In this document: positions 32,814 through 43,488 of the stretch, piece after piece | How positions within the stretch are numbered: the first letter of the stretch is position 1 | Layout of the letters: every line of letters starts with the position of its first letter | Source: JACCTH01 sp035253825 | GTDB taxonomy: Bacteria > Actinomycetota > Acidimicrobiia > Spongiisociales > ZC4RG35 | Direction: 5' to 3' | Length of the DNA stretch: 64,000 bases | Assembly: GCA_035253825.1 (NCBI GenBank) | Contig: DATFBM010000034.1 | Span: 43,757-107,756, forward strand | Notes under the pieces: generated by a model | What the model was told of the DNA's origin: nothing | Databases searched by the model: none | The model's input: only the letters and a program-made list of their open reading frames with translations | Position numbers and translations under genes: made by a program

Positions 32814-33655
32814 ATGAGTTCGCTACGGTCGGGAATCGAGGAATGGGCAGTCGAGGGAATCGACTCTCCCTCCGACCAGGAACTCTCCGACCAGATCATC
32901 GAGCTGGACTGGGCCATCTCACAACTGGAGTGCCAGCAGGCCCGACGGCTGGCGGTCTTCGGAAAGCGCCAGGCCTGGAAGTCGGAAGGCCACGTCTCCG
33001 CCACCGCCTTCCTCTCCGCTCGAACAGCCCCGGCAACGGCGTTATCTCCACCTCTCGGCCAGCCCCGAGGGGATGGGGAGGATCGAGGGGTTGCTCGACC
33101 CGGAGGGCTTCGAGCTGGTGCGGATCGCAGTCGAGGGAGCCTGTCCCGTACCCACCCCCCGACGACCACCGCAACCCTGGCCAGAGAAGGGCCGATGCCA
33201 TAGTCGATCTCTGCCGGGAGGCGATGGACTCGGGGAGGCTGGCCGAGTCCGGGGGCGAGAAACCCCATCTCATCGTCCTGATCAACTCCGAGCGGATCGG
33301 AAATCAACCGGGCGGGACCGGGGAGACCCTCGCGGGGACCGAGCTCCCCCAATCCGACCTGGAGCGGCTGCTCTGTGACTCCTCGGTCTCCCGGATGATC
33401 ATGGGTGGTGATTCCGAGCCGATCGACGTGGGGAGGAAGACCCGGCTCATCCCCCCGGCCCTACGGTGGGCGGTGATGGTCAGGGATCGGCACTGCCGTC
33501 ACCCCGGTTGTGACCGCCCCTCGCGCTGGTGCGATGTCGATCACATCGTCCCCTGGTGGAAGGGAGGGGAGACGAAGCTCTCCAACCTGCAGCTGCTCTG
33601 TCGTCATCACCACAGCCCTGAAACACCAGCGGCATGGGCCCTAGCTCGGCTGTAG
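32814..33655 (+). pseudogene. broken DUF222/HNH endonuclease gene
   Basis: The start ATG at 32814 has a good ribosome site (AGGAGAGGG). Three reading frames are needed to follow the DUF222-HNH protein. The first runs to about 33015 (DQELSDQIIELDWAISQLECQQARRLA to ATAFLSAR). The second covers about 33022-33155 (RQRRYLHLSASPEGMGRIEGLLDPEGFELVRIAVEGAC). The third runs from about 33165 to the stop (RADAIVDLCREAMDSG, and the HNH finger CRHPGCDRPSRWCDVDHIVPWWKGG). Between frames one and two the central DUF222 segment is missing; between two and three is a run of six C at about 33156, a slippage-prone point. HNH-DUF222 genes are numerous repeat-family members in actinobacteria. Confidence 0.85.
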
Positions 33656-34374
33656 ACAAAGCGACGGAGCACAATCGGTCTATCAACCTTTGGAGAAACG
33701 CCAGATTTCAAGACCGGAGCGAGGCCGGGCGGCTCCTAGCCGAAAGGCTTGGGTACCTGCGTGATCTCAAACCCCTCGTTCTGGGTCTTCCGCGGGGCGG
33801 AGTGCCAGTGGCCGCCGAGATCGCCATCGAACTCAAGGCGCCGCTCGACATCTTGTTGGTTCGGAAGCTGGGAGCTCCTTTTCAACCCGAGCTGGCGATG
33901 GGGGCCATCGGCGAAGACGGCATCAGAGTCCTCGACGACGCCATGGTGGGGCGGTTGCGAATTAGCCAAAGAAGGCTCCACGCCGTTGAGGTTCGGGAAA
34001 GGCAGCGAATCGAAGAGGCGAGCGAACGCTTCCGGCCGTATCGCCCGGGCGGGCTGTCCTGGCAAGGTCGAGCGGCAATTGTGACTGATGACGGAATCGC
34101 CACCGGCTCTACGGTTATCGCCGCGTGCCAAGTCGCTCGTGAACGGCAGGTCGGGCATCTGGTGGTGGCCGCCCCGGTTGCAACGCAGGGAGCCGTGGCC
34201 CGGCTCGAAGAGGTCGCCGACGAAGTGGTCGTGGTCTCGACCCCGGAGGAATTCATGTCGATCAGCCAGTTCTACGTGGACTTCGCTCAGGTGACCGACG
34301 ACGAGGTCGCCCGCCTTCTACAAACTGTCAACAAGTCCCATGAACCGCTCCAGGGTGGCGATCCGCTCGGATGA
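33634..34374 (+). CDS. phosphoribosyltransferase family protein
   Basis: 246 residues. The PRPP-binding motif is VTDDGIATGST, preceded by RDLKPLVLGLPRGGVPVAAEIA and LDILLVRKLGAPFQPELAMGAI, the pattern of a hypothetical PRTase family common in actinobacteria (ComF/erythromycin-esterase-like neighbours). The only in-frame ATG, at 33634, lies within the last codons of the broken HNH gene, so its start has probably been set by that gene's decay. The 3' end overlaps the LLM gene by 57 bases, convergently. The substrate base is unknown. Confidence 0.8.
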   Translation: MGPSSAVDKATEHNRSINLWRNARFQDRSEAGRLLAERLGYLRDLKPLVLGLPRGGVPVAAEIAIELKAPLDILLVRKLGAPFQPELAMGAIGEDGIRVLDDAMVGRLRISQRRLHAVEVRERQRIEEASERFRPYRPGGLSWQGRAAIVTDDGIATGSTVIAACQVARERQVGHLVVAAPVATQGAVARLEEVADEVVVVSTPEEFMSISQFYVDFAQVTDDEVARLLQTVNKSHEPLQGGDPLG

Positions 34375-35358
34375 ATTCGCTCCTCCGGGTGCGACCCGGA
34401 TCGTCGTGATTCCAGCCCTCTGATAAGCGGCAATCCTTTCGGCGACCATTTCGTCGGTTCCCAACAGATTGGTTCTCAGGACGATCTCATCGGGGATGAG
34501 CGCCGTCGCTTCGTCCCGCCGACCCTCGATCCAGAGGCTTTGCACTCGCTTGGCCAGCTCTTCGTAGCCAGCTCGCGCGAAGGCGTCGTTATAGAAGTTG
34601 GTCTTGGCCGAGCCCATCGCTCCCAGCGTGAATGCGATCCCGGGACGGCGAGCTTCCACCAGTTGCTCCGGGTCCTCGGCAAAGGCGACGACTCCACCGG
34701 CGTGAAGGTCTAGATCGGCGAGCGAGCGGCCAGCTTGCTCGGCACCGCGGCGGAGGTGAGGCATGAACACCTCGGCGTGTTCGGGCATGAACGATGTCCC
34801 CAGCCAGCCGTCGGCGATCTCTCCGGTGAGGGCGAGGCTTTTGGGTCCCAGCGTTGCGAGATAGATCGGGACCGGCATCACGGCGCTCAGTCCAAGCCGA
34901 AGGGCCTTGCCTGCTCCCCCATCCAGTGGCAGCTGGTAGACATCCCCGCGAAACGTGAGTCGCTCGCCGCTCAAAGTGAGTCGAACGATCTCGACTATCT
35001 CTCGCATCCGAGTCACCGGCTTGTCGAAGCCGATGCCGTGCCAACCCTCCATCACCTGCGGGCCGCTGGTGCCCAATCCGAGGAGGTAGCGGCCTTCGCT
35101 CAACAACTGCAGGGTGGCCGAAGTCATCGCCACCAGGGCCGGGGTGCGGGTTCCGGTTTGGATGATCCCGCTCCCGAGCTTGATGCGCTCGGTGCGGGAA
35201 GCGAGATACGCGAGGGGTGTGACGGCATCTGACCCCCACGCCTCGGCACTCCACACCGAATCGACGCCGAGCCGATCGGCATGCACCACGAAATCGACGA
35301 TGTCCTTCCAGCGCTCAGGTCGGTCGTAGGGGATGCCGAAACCGACCGCGACTCGCAT
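34318..35358 (-). CDS. LLM-class (luciferase-like) oxidoreductase, probably F420-dependent
   Basis: 346 residues. (beta/alpha)8 barrel with the LLM start MRVAVGFGIPYD, SVWSAEAWGSDAVTPLAYLASRTERIKLGSGIIQTGTRTPALVAM, LGLGTSGPQVMEGWHG and IYLATLGPKSLALTGEIADGWL. These fit the F420-dependent branch of the family in actinobacteria, though FMN cannot be excluded. Last gene of an amidohydrolase-DinB-LLM operon (TGATG overlap with DinB). Confidence 0.9.
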   Translation of the reverse strand: MRVAVGFGIPYDRPERWKDIVDFVVHADRLGVDSVWSAEAWGSDAVTPLAYLASRTERIKLGSGIIQTGTRTPALVAMTSATLQLLSEGRYLLGLGTSGPQVMEGWHGIGFDKPVTRMREIVEIVRLTLSGERLTFRGDVYQLPLDGGAGKALRLGLSAVMPVPIYLATLGPKSLALTGEIADGWLGTSFMPEHAEVFMPHLRRGAEQAGRSLADLDLHAGGVVAFAEDPEQLVEARRPGIAFTLGAMGSAKTNFYNDAFARAGYEELAKRVQSLWIEGRRDEATALIPDEIVLRTNLLGTDEMVAERIAAYQRAGITTIRVAPGGANSSERIATLERFMGLVDSL

Positions 35359-35855
35359 CAGGCGATAGCCGCCTCAATCTGACGGGCGTGATCGAGATCG
35401 TGGATTCGCAGGAACAACAGCGCTTCGCGCCAATTCAGGTTTCCGAATATCGGGTGAAAGATGTTTTTGTCGAGGTGCGCTTCCGGATCAGCACCTAGGA
35501 CCGACGCAAACAGGCGCTCCCGGTTGGCCTCATGAAGCTCCCACCATTCCTCTCCGGTGCGAACTGCCACTCGGTCACTGATGACGTCGAGTGGAGTAGA
35601 GGTGGGCTCCCGACCAGCTGTGATTTCGGTGATGGCCTGGCCGAAGAGATCGCTGGTGGTGACGATGTGAGCCGCGACTTCGTTGGGGCTCCATTCCCCG
35701 GGAGCCGGCCTTGTCGAGAAGCGGTCGGACGGAACGGCCGCCAGAGCGTCTCGCAATTGACGGGCATCATTGCGAACCTTCTCGACCAGCTCGGGAACCG
35801 AAAGCTTGCGGGATTGGGCGCGGAGATAGGAGGTGATCCGCTCCAGGTCCGTCAC
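35358..35855 (-). CDS. DinB/YfiT-like four-helix metal-binding protein
   Basis: 165 residues from the GTG at 35855, which overlaps the amidohydrolase stop (GTGA); a longer frame to 35879 is open. DinB-type pattern: VRNDARQLRDALAAVPSDRFSTRPAPGEWSPNEVAAHIVTTSDLF has one His in the second helix, and IHDLDHARQIEAAI has two in the last helix, together the usual three metal-ligand histidines. Such proteins include maleylpyruvate isomerases and thiol-dependent transferases; the exact activity is unknown. Confidence 0.85.
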   Translation of the reverse strand: MTDLERITSYLRAQSRKLSVPELVEKVRNDARQLRDALAAVPSDRFSTRPAPGEWSPNEVAAHIVTTSDLFGQAITEITAGREPTSTPLDVISDRVAVRTGEEWWELHEANRERLFASVLGADPEAHLDKNIFHPIFGNLNWREALLFLRIHDLDHARQIEAAIA

Positions 35856-37084
35856 TTGACCCGGCGCCCGCCCTTCCACACGCCCGCCACTCGCTCAGGA
35901 TCCCCCCACACCGAGAGATCGTCGATCGGGTTTCGATCCAGGGCGATGACGTCGGAAGCGAAACCATCCTCCAAGATTCCCGATTTGGGCCCTTGCGGCC
36001 CCAGCGTTTCGGGTCCCATGGCAGTGGCCGCTTCGATGGCTTCGAGAGACGACATGCCTGCTTCGCACAAGTGCCTGATCTCGCGGCTGGCTTGCCGGTA
36101 GCGAAATCCCTCCACCGGTCCACTGGTGAAGATGTCGGTCCCCATCGCGACCTTGACTCCAGTCGCCACCGCGATCTTCAACGCCTGCGCGTGTTGATCG
36201 GCCATGCGAGAGATCTTCTTCCAGGCGTAGGGGGGAATCTTCGATTCCAAGCCCATGAGTTCTTCGACGATGAACCGGGTGGCAACGAGCACCGCGTCCT
36301 GTTCTTTCATGAGCTCGGCAGCCTCTTCATCGAGATAGGTGCCGTGCTCGATGGTTTTCACCCCCGCCCGCAGCGCCGCCATGATGCCCGGCTTGCCATG
36401 GCAGTGGGCGGCGACCACTCTTTCCGCTCGAGCGGCCTCGGAAACGATGGCGGCGAGCTCCTCGTCAGAAAATTGCTGGTGAATCGGGTGATCGACCTCG
36501 GACATCACCCCTCCCGAAGCACAGATCTTGATGACTTGGGCACCCCGCCGCAGCTGCTCCCGCACTGCCTTCATACACTCGGAGGGGCCATCGGCGAGCC
36601 GCCCGAGAATTCGACCGTGATCGGCCAGTCCCTCGTAGATGTCTTGCGGTACGGCATGGACGTCTCCGTGACCTCCCGTGGTGGATAGCACGGCGCCGGC
36701 CCCGTAAATGCTGGGGCCTACCAAGCTCCCTTCCGCTACGACCGGCGCCAGTTCGACACCGTATCCGCCAACCTCGCGGACCGACGTGACGCCACCTTCG
36801 ATGTAGCTCTGGAGATCGGTGGCGGCGCGGGCCCCGCTCTGGGCCGGCGGGATCCAAACCGCAGTTTCCAGATTCCATTGCGTGGACCCAAAGAGGTGGG
36901 CGTGGCAGTCCCAGAGGCCGGGCATCAACACCGCCACGTCTTCGGTGTCAGCCTCCGACGTGGATGGCGCGCTTGCGGCCGGGCCGGCGTAGGTGATGGT
37001 CGCCCCCTCGGCGACCATCACCCCGTTTTCAACCGGCTCTCCCCTCCCGGGGATCAATAGATCGGCTCTGATGACCAGAGTCAC
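35852..37084 (-). CDS. amidohydrolase family protein
   Basis: 410 residues. Two-part amidohydrolase: the N- and C-terminal beta sandwich (MTLVIRADLLIPGRGEPVEN ... GILEDGFASDVIALDRNP), and a TIM barrel with metal ligands DCHAHLFG (HxH), KICASGGV (Lys, probably carboxylated), HCHGKPG, TIEHGTYL and MGTDIF. It fits imidazolonepropionase-like/Xaa-Pro dipeptidase-like members. First gene of the set with DinB and LLM genes; starts 28 bp after the hppA stop. Confidence 0.9.
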   Translation of the reverse strand: MTLVIRADLLIPGRGEPVENGVMVAEGATITYAGPAASAPSTSEADTEDVAVLMPGLWDCHAHLFGSTQWNLETAVWIPPAQSGARAATDLQSYIEGGVTSVREVGGYGVELAPVVAEGSLVGPSIYGAGAVLSTTGGHGDVHAVPQDIYEGLADHGRILGRLADGPSECMKAVREQLRRGAQVIKICASGGVMSEVDHPIHQQFSDEELAAIVSEAARAERVVAAHCHGKPGIMAALRAGVKTIEHGTYLDEEAAELMKEQDAVLVATRFIVEELMGLESKIPPYAWKKISRMADQHAQALKIAVATGVKVAMGTDIFTSGPVEGFRYRQASREIRHLCEAGMSSLEAIEAATAMGPETLGPQGPKSGILEDGFASDVIALDRNPIDDLSVWGDPERVAGVWKGGRRVK

Positions 37085-37112
37085 TGCGCCAACTTACTGT
37101 GAACATATCTCC

Positions 37113-39434
37113 CTAGGCGACCTGAGAGGCCGCCGGCTCCACCGGAGTCTCGCTCGAGATGCCTCCACCCCGCTTGGCAAAAACGATGGCGGCGCCAAGG
37201 ACCACCAAGCAAACGACAGTGACGGCGATTCGCACGGCGCCGTTCTCGCGAAAGCCGATGACGGCCGGGAGCACGAGGAGCGACACCAGGTTCATCACCT
37301 TGATCAATGGATTCAGCGCCGGTCCGGCCGTGTCCTTGAAAGGATCTCCGACGGTATCGCCGATCACGGCCGCCTTGTGAGAATCCGAGCCCTTGCCGCC
37401 GTAGTGCCCCTCTTCGATGAATTTCTTGGCGTTGTCCCAAGCGCCTCCCGAGTTGGAAAGGAAGTTCGCCATCAACTGGCCCGTGAGGATCACCGCCGCC
37501 AGGAACCCCCCCAGGGCCAAGTGCCCCAACCCAAATCCGACAATCACCGGGGTGAGAACCGCCAACAGGGCGGGAGTGGCAAGTTCACGCAGTGACGCCG
37601 CCGTGCAGATGTCGATGACGGGGCCGTAGTCCGGACGCTTCTCGCCTCGCATGATCTTTCCGTCGGCGAACTGTCGGCGCACCTCCTGTACGACCACACC
37701 TGCGGTACGGCCTACCGCTCTGATCGCCAGGGACGAGAACATGAAGGCCACCGACCCTCCGATCAAGAGGCCGATGAAGATCGTGGGATTGGCGACGTTG
37801 ATCGCAGTGGCCGGGTCCGAGAACATCTCCGAACCCTCCAGATCAAGGCCCAGCTCCGATGCGATCGTCTCGATGAACGAAGCGAACAGCGCGACAGCGG
37901 CGATGACGGCCGATCCGATCGCAAAACCCTTGGTGACTGCCTTGGTTGTGTTTCCCACGGCGTCGAGGCTCACCATGGTCTTTTGGGCTTCACCGTGGAA
38001 TTCGCCCGACATCTCTGCGATCCCGGCGGCGTTATCGGCGACCGGTCCGAAGGTGTCCTCCGAGACCACGACGCCCGTGGTGGCCAGCATTCCCATCCCA
38101 CAGAGCGCCACCAGATAGAGGGCGAACTGGAGATTTTCACCACCAAGTAGCACCGCGACGCCGATGGCCCCGGCGATGGCGACGATCGCCCAAACCGATG
38201 ACTCGAGACCGGTCGACACACCCGAAAGGACAGTGGTGGCGGGGCCGGTGCGAGTGGCATCGGCGATTTCCTGGACAGGCTTTTCTTCTGTCGAGGTGAA
38301 GTACTCCGTCAGGCGGGAAGCGATCTGGGCCAGGATGAGGCCGGCAACCACCGCCGCAAAGACCTTCCAACCTTCGTTCCCGTTCGAGTTACCCACGTAG
38401 AACATGGAAACGAAGAAGGTGCCGATGACCGTGAGCACTCCCGCGGTGAGAAACCCGCGGTTGATCGGGGCCATGGCGGTCTTGTCGCGGGGGGTGGCAC
38501 GCACGGCGAAGACCCCAGCAATCGAGGCCAGGACGCCGATGGCCCGAGCGATCACCGGAAATACCAATCCCAGGGCAGGATTCGCTCCAATGGAGTTGAA
38601 CGCCGCCACGCCAAGGATGATCGAGGCCACCAAAGTGACTTCATAGCTCTCGAAGAGATCTGAGGCCATACCGGCACAGTCGCCGACGTTGTCACCGACG
38701 TTGTCGGCGATGGTGGCCGGGTTGCGGGGGTCGTCTTCGGGAATCCCTTGCTCGACCTTCCCGACCAGGTCGGCGCCCACGTCGGCCGCTTTGGTGAAGA
38801 TACCGCCACCCACCCGCAAGAACAGCGCCAGCAGGGAGCCACCGAATCCAAAGCCGACCAGGATCGCCGAAGAGGTGTTCTGAAAGAGCATGATGATGAG
38901 CGTCGCCCCCAGCAAGCCCAGGCCGACCGTAAACATCCCCGCCACCCCTCCGGTGCGGAACGCGATTTTGAGGGCTTCGGCCAGCGTGCCGTTGCGAGCC
39001 GCGGCGGCGGTACGGACGTTGCCTCGCACCGCCAGGCCCATTCCGATGAAGCCGGTCAGGCCCGACATCAAGCATCCGATCAAGAAGGCGGCAGTTCGGA
39101 AGGCCCCCGATTCGGTGAAGGAGAGAGCCTCGCTCCCATCCGGTCGCAGGACCTCGGTGGAGGTGAAGAACACCACCAGCGCCAGCGGGATGAGGATGAT
39201 GAGAATCGTCCGGAACTGGCGGCGGAGATAGGCCATCGCCCCTTCTTGGATGGCCGCCGCAATCTCCTTCATCTTGGCGGTGCCCTGGTCGGCTTTGATT
39301 ACGCCCTGGGAGAGCAAGAAGCCAACGACGATGGCGATAACGGCAGTGACAGCTGAGACGACCAACCAGGTCCACTCGGTGCCACCGAGGACAAACTCCT
39401 GATAGCCACCTTCCGCGGCCAGGACAGTGCTCAT
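37113..39434 (-). CDS. hppA: membrane-bound ion-translocating pyrophosphatase, K+-independent type
   Basis: 773 residues with about 16 membrane helices. The PPi site is DVGADLVGKVEQGIPEDDPRNPATIADNVGDNVGDCAG, followed by a second Asp-rich site GDTVGDPFKDTAGPALNP near the C terminus. At the residue that separates the classes this protein has GNTTK (K498), as in K+-independent proton pumps, where K+-dependent enzymes have Ala. It couples PPi hydrolysis to proton transport. It has an AGGAGGG ribosome site, and the upstream gene ends at an inverted-repeat terminator (39491-39516). Confidence 0.95.
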   Translation of the reverse strand: MSTVLAAEGGYQEFVLGGTEWTWLVVSAVTAVIAIVVGFLLSQGVIKADQGTAKMKEIAAAIQEGAMAYLRRQFRTILIILIPLALVVFFTSTEVLRPDGSEALSFTESGAFRTAAFLIGCLMSGLTGFIGMGLAVRGNVRTAAAARNGTLAEALKIAFRTGGVAGMFTVGLGLLGATLIIMLFQNTSSAILVGFGFGGSLLALFLRVGGGIFTKAADVGADLVGKVEQGIPEDDPRNPATIADNVGDNVGDCAGMASDLFESYEVTLVASIILGVAAFNSIGANPALGLVFPVIARAIGVLASIAGVFAVRATPRDKTAMAPINRGFLTAGVLTVIGTFFVSMFYVGNSNGNEGWKVFAAVVAGLILAQIASRLTEYFTSTEEKPVQEIADATRTGPATTVLSGVSTGLESSVWAIVAIAGAIGVAVLLGGENLQFALYLVALCGMGMLATTGVVVSEDTFGPVADNAAGIAEMSGEFHGEAQKTMVSLDAVGNTTKAVTKGFAIGSAVIAAVALFASFIETIASELGLDLEGSEMFSDPATAINVANPTIFIGLLIGGSVAFMFSSLAIRAVGRTAGVVVQEVRRQFADGKIMRGEKRPDYGPVIDICTAASLRELATPALLAVLTPVIVGFGLGHLALGGFLAAVILTGQLMANFLSNSGGAWDNAKKFIEEGHYGGKGSDSHKAAVIGDTVGDPFKDTAGPALNPLIKVMNLVSLLVLPAVIGFRENGAVRIAVTVVCLVVLGAAIVFAKRGGGISSETPVEPAASQVA

Positions 39435-39490
39435 TCGGGTCTTTTCCCTCCTAGATCAGCGCCCGGTTGTATATGGATCGGTCAACATTC

Positions 39491-39516
39491 AAAAGCGGCA
39501 CTGAGGTGCCGCTTTT
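39491..39516 (-). terminator. inverted-repeat terminator between hppA and the upstream membrane gene
   Basis: AAAAGCGGCAC (39491-39501), loop TGAG, GTGCCGCTTTT (39506-39516): a perfect 11-bp stem with A/T runs on both sides, so it can work in both directions. It lies 57 bp after the stop of the minus-strand membrane gene and should end that transcript before the hppA promoter. Confidence 0.85.
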
Positions 39517-39573
39517 CACAGACATTGACCAGACCGGGCCGGTTTAGGTTAACCGAGCGAGGGACCAGGGGTT

Positions 39574-40314
39574 CTACTCGGCCCCGTTCAGCAGATCGAC
39601 CCCCCACAGCAAGAGCGCCAGAATGGTCCCGGTCCCGCCCAAGAACACGCCGTCGCCCAACCATGAGAAATTCGGCGAGCCGATCGACATGAGCGATCCC
39701 GCCAGGCCCACCAAGCCGATCAAAGCGCCGGCGGCGACCAGCTTGCGACCGTGGGGCATGCGATTGAGGAGGGCGATGCCACCCATCCCCAGCCCGATAG
39801 CGGCCAGAAGCCAGAAGGGCCAGATCGGAACGGCCCCGAATACGCGCAGGCTGGAGTCCGCCGTCAGGGCCTGGATGGCCGCCAAGATCAGACCACCGGC
39901 TGCGGCCACCATCGTGATCGCCAGCGGCGCCACGTTGGGGGCAGGATGGTGCGCCTCGGGAGCGAAGGTTCTGACCTCGGGGGCAGCTGGAGCCAGGCGC
40001 TCTTCGACATCGATCCCGCCGTCGCGGGCATGGGCTAGCTGGCGATTGAGACGGGGTGAAGTCGTGGAGCGGATTCCCACGGCCAGTGCGAAGGCGACAT
40101 CGTCACTTGTGGAAAGAACGAGTTCTTCGCCTTCGACTTTGAGATGGAACCCGTCGACTCGGGAGGCGATGCCCATTCCGGAAAGGGGCCAGGATCCGAG
40201 TTCGCCATAGGGTGAGACCAGGCTCATCGTCTCGCGATCGAGGTGGATCTCGACGCGGATGCCCGTCTGCGTCTCGCCGGCCATCCGGACGGTGCCGGTG
40301 AGGTCTGTGTTCAC
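39574..40314 (-). CDS. hypothetical membrane protein with N-terminal beta domain
   Basis: 246 residues, GTG start at 40314. Residues 1-90 look like a small PH-like beta domain (GIRVEIHLDRETMSLVSPYGELGSWPLSGMG, FHLKVEGEELVLS), then a Pro/Ala-rich linker, and four membrane helices in the last 120 residues. No family is recognised. Divergent from ettA, with 100 bp between starts. Confidence 0.65.
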   Translation of the reverse strand: MNTDLTGTVRMAGETQTGIRVEIHLDRETMSLVSPYGELGSWPLSGMGIASRVDGFHLKVEGEELVLSTSDDVAFALAVGIRSTTSPRLNRQLAHARDGGIDVEERLAPAAPEVRTFAPEAHHPAPNVAPLAITMVAAAGGLILAAIQALTADSSLRVFGAVPIWPFWLLAAIGLGMGGIALLNRMPHGRKLVAAGALIGLVGLAGSLMSIGSPNFSWLGDGVFLGGTGTILALLLWGVDLLNGAE

Positions 40315-40362
40315 AACCGCGCCTACTTTCCGCCACCCACACCCTGTTTCACAATGCTAAAC

Positions 40363-40393
40363 GCGGTTTTCCCGATCCCAAGGTCAAAACCGC
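40363..40393 (+). promoter_or_regulatory. hairpin in the ettA leader
   Basis: GCGGTTTT (40363-40370) and AAAACCGC (40386-40393) form a perfect 8-bp inverted repeat with a 15-base loop, 21 bases before the ettA GTG. No U-tract follows. It may fold in the mRNA leader of this ribosome-associated ATPase; regulation is an inference. Confidence 0.4.
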
Positions 40394-40413
40394 CTGCTGT
40401 AGCCTCCGCTTCC

Positions 40414-42114
<1,701 letters not shown>

Positions 42115-42240
42115 GGCGCCCCCCGGCTGGGTCCATTGGAGGTGCAACACCCGAGGAGATGGAGCACGGGAATGTTGCCCTTTAGGCTGAATTGCATCCT
42201 TTGAGATGCCCTCAGCCCGCACCTAGGCCGGGCTAACCAA

Positions 42241-43224
42241 TCAATGATCGTTTGTGACCGGCCGCGGGATCGTTCGAGGATGGCGGCTGGGGACTCGAGG
42301 GGGTTTCTTTGATTCGGCCGAGCCTGCAGCGCGCTTACGAATGTGGCGGTGGGCCAGCCAAACGGCCCCAGCCATGATTCCGGCCACATCGGCGAATCCG
42401 AGGATTGATGCCCATGGCAGGTCGATATCGCCTGACTCAAGGTTGTTGAAGAATGCCCCCATCGGAGTGAGGATGGGCCAGAGAACCAGATTGTTTCGAG
42501 TCAATCGGAATGCGATCGCATAAACCACTCCGAGCCCAAACAGGAACCACATTTCCTCGATACCCATCCCGTAGCCGACGTGGTACAACGAGTAGAGGCT
42601 GGCGGCGATAGCGATTGCGGGTCTTAACCCGAAGCTGGCCTCGAGCCGGTTTTGGATGAATCCCCTGAAGAACACGGCTTCGAACAGTCCGACTACCAAG
42701 GACATGGCCAGGAGGGGGACCCAGTCCACCGGAGCGGGTAGCCGATAGCCCCAGAAAGTGATGCCGAATTGAATGGCTCCTAAGCCAACGCCGATGGCGA
42801 GCGTTTGCGGCAGCTGGTGCAACCCGAACCCAAGCGAGCGAAGGTCACTGCTCCGAATCCAGACCTGATACACGATCGGGCCGACCACGCCCAGCACCAA
42901 ACCGAAGGCGAAGGCGAGGAAAAGCCCGAGGACGTTGTCCGTGGTAAAGACCGTGAAGGCCAGCCGAAAGGCGGCCACCACTCCTAAGTAGATGACAGCT
43001 ACGGCAACCAGATCGCGGCCGTCCACCTTGCGGGTCACCGACGGTACGAACCGAGGAACGAGAGATAGCAGCAAGGCGGAAGCGGCGACCACCAATGCCC
43101 AAAGGGTGAGATTGTCGATGAAAAGCAACAACAAGGCCCCAACCGTAAAGGCGAACCACAACCCACGGATTCGGTTCCTCCGCGCTCTCCAACCTATGCC
43201 ATCCTCAGTCTGAACATTCGACAT
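42241..43224 (-). CDS. CPBP-like intramembrane protein with incomplete protease motifs
   Basis: 327 residues from the ATG at 43224, with a good GGGAGG ribosome site (a TTG precedes it). About eight membrane helices. The Abi/CPBP core is recognisable: GLFEAVFFRGFIQNRLEASFG stands where active members read EExxxR, SLYSLYHVGYG holds the second-motif His, and TPMGAFFNN is the last motif without its His. So two of the residues usually needed for proteolysis are changed, and it may be a non-catalytic member. It lies between the intact ettA and the duplicated ettA tail. Confidence 0.75.
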   Translation of the reverse strand: MSNVQTEDGIGWRARRNRIRGLWFAFTVGALLLLFIDNLTLWALVVAASALLLSLVPRFVPSVTRKVDGRDLVAVAVIYLGVVAAFRLAFTVFTTDNVLGLFLAFAFGLVLGVVGPIVYQVWIRSSDLRSLGFGLHQLPQTLAIGVGLGAIQFGITFWGYRLPAPVDWVPLLAMSLVVGLFEAVFFRGFIQNRLEASFGLRPAIAIAASLYSLYHVGYGMGIEEMWFLFGLGVVYAIAFRLTRNNLVLWPILTPMGAFFNNLESGDIDLPWASILGFADVAGIMAGAVWLAHRHIRKRAAGSAESKKPPRVPSRHPRTIPRPVTNDH

Positions 43225-43326
43225 CAAAACCTCCCATATCGCGCGACGCTACGGCGCCGAGCTATCAACTTCACAGGGCAGAAAGTCCCGCCGTCACGGA
43301 CGGCACTTGCCAAGGACGAGACGCGA

Positions 43327-43434
43327 ATGAGGACCTTCGACCCTGTCACCGAATACGAGGAATGGGTCAAGGCCAACCTCGGCGAAGAAGCCCTCCAGCC
43401 CCACCGGGTGAAGTACAAGCCGATCAGCCGCTAG
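43327..43434 (+). pseudogene. remnant of a second ettA (C-terminal end only)
   Basis: From 43351 the frame reads EYEEWVKANLGEEALQPHRV and on to KYKPISR and TAG, which aligns with the end of the intact EttA: 14 of 27 residues are the same, including QPHR, the final Y, and P-I. The preceding sequence does not continue as an ABC domain, so only the last 28 codons survive. It may be a leftover of a duplicated or replaced ettA. Confidence 0.7.
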
Positions 43435-43450
43435 GTGTTTGTGTTTCTCC

Positions 43451-43468
43451 CCCCAGCGAGCGTTGGGG
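43451..43468 (-). terminator. stem-loop after pnp, weak terminator candidate
   Basis: CCCCAGC and GTTGGGG around a GAGC loop form a 7-bp stem (one G-T pair), 21 bp beyond the pnp stop. No clear U-tract on either side, so it may protect the 3' end instead of terminating. Confidence 0.3.
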
Positions 43469-43488
43469 CGCAGCCGGGGAGGGGAAAC

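Noticed and set aside
42115..42240. Terminator in the gap after ettA
   Set aside because: An AGCCCG/CGGGCT stem exists near 42206-42230, but no U-tract follows on either strand.
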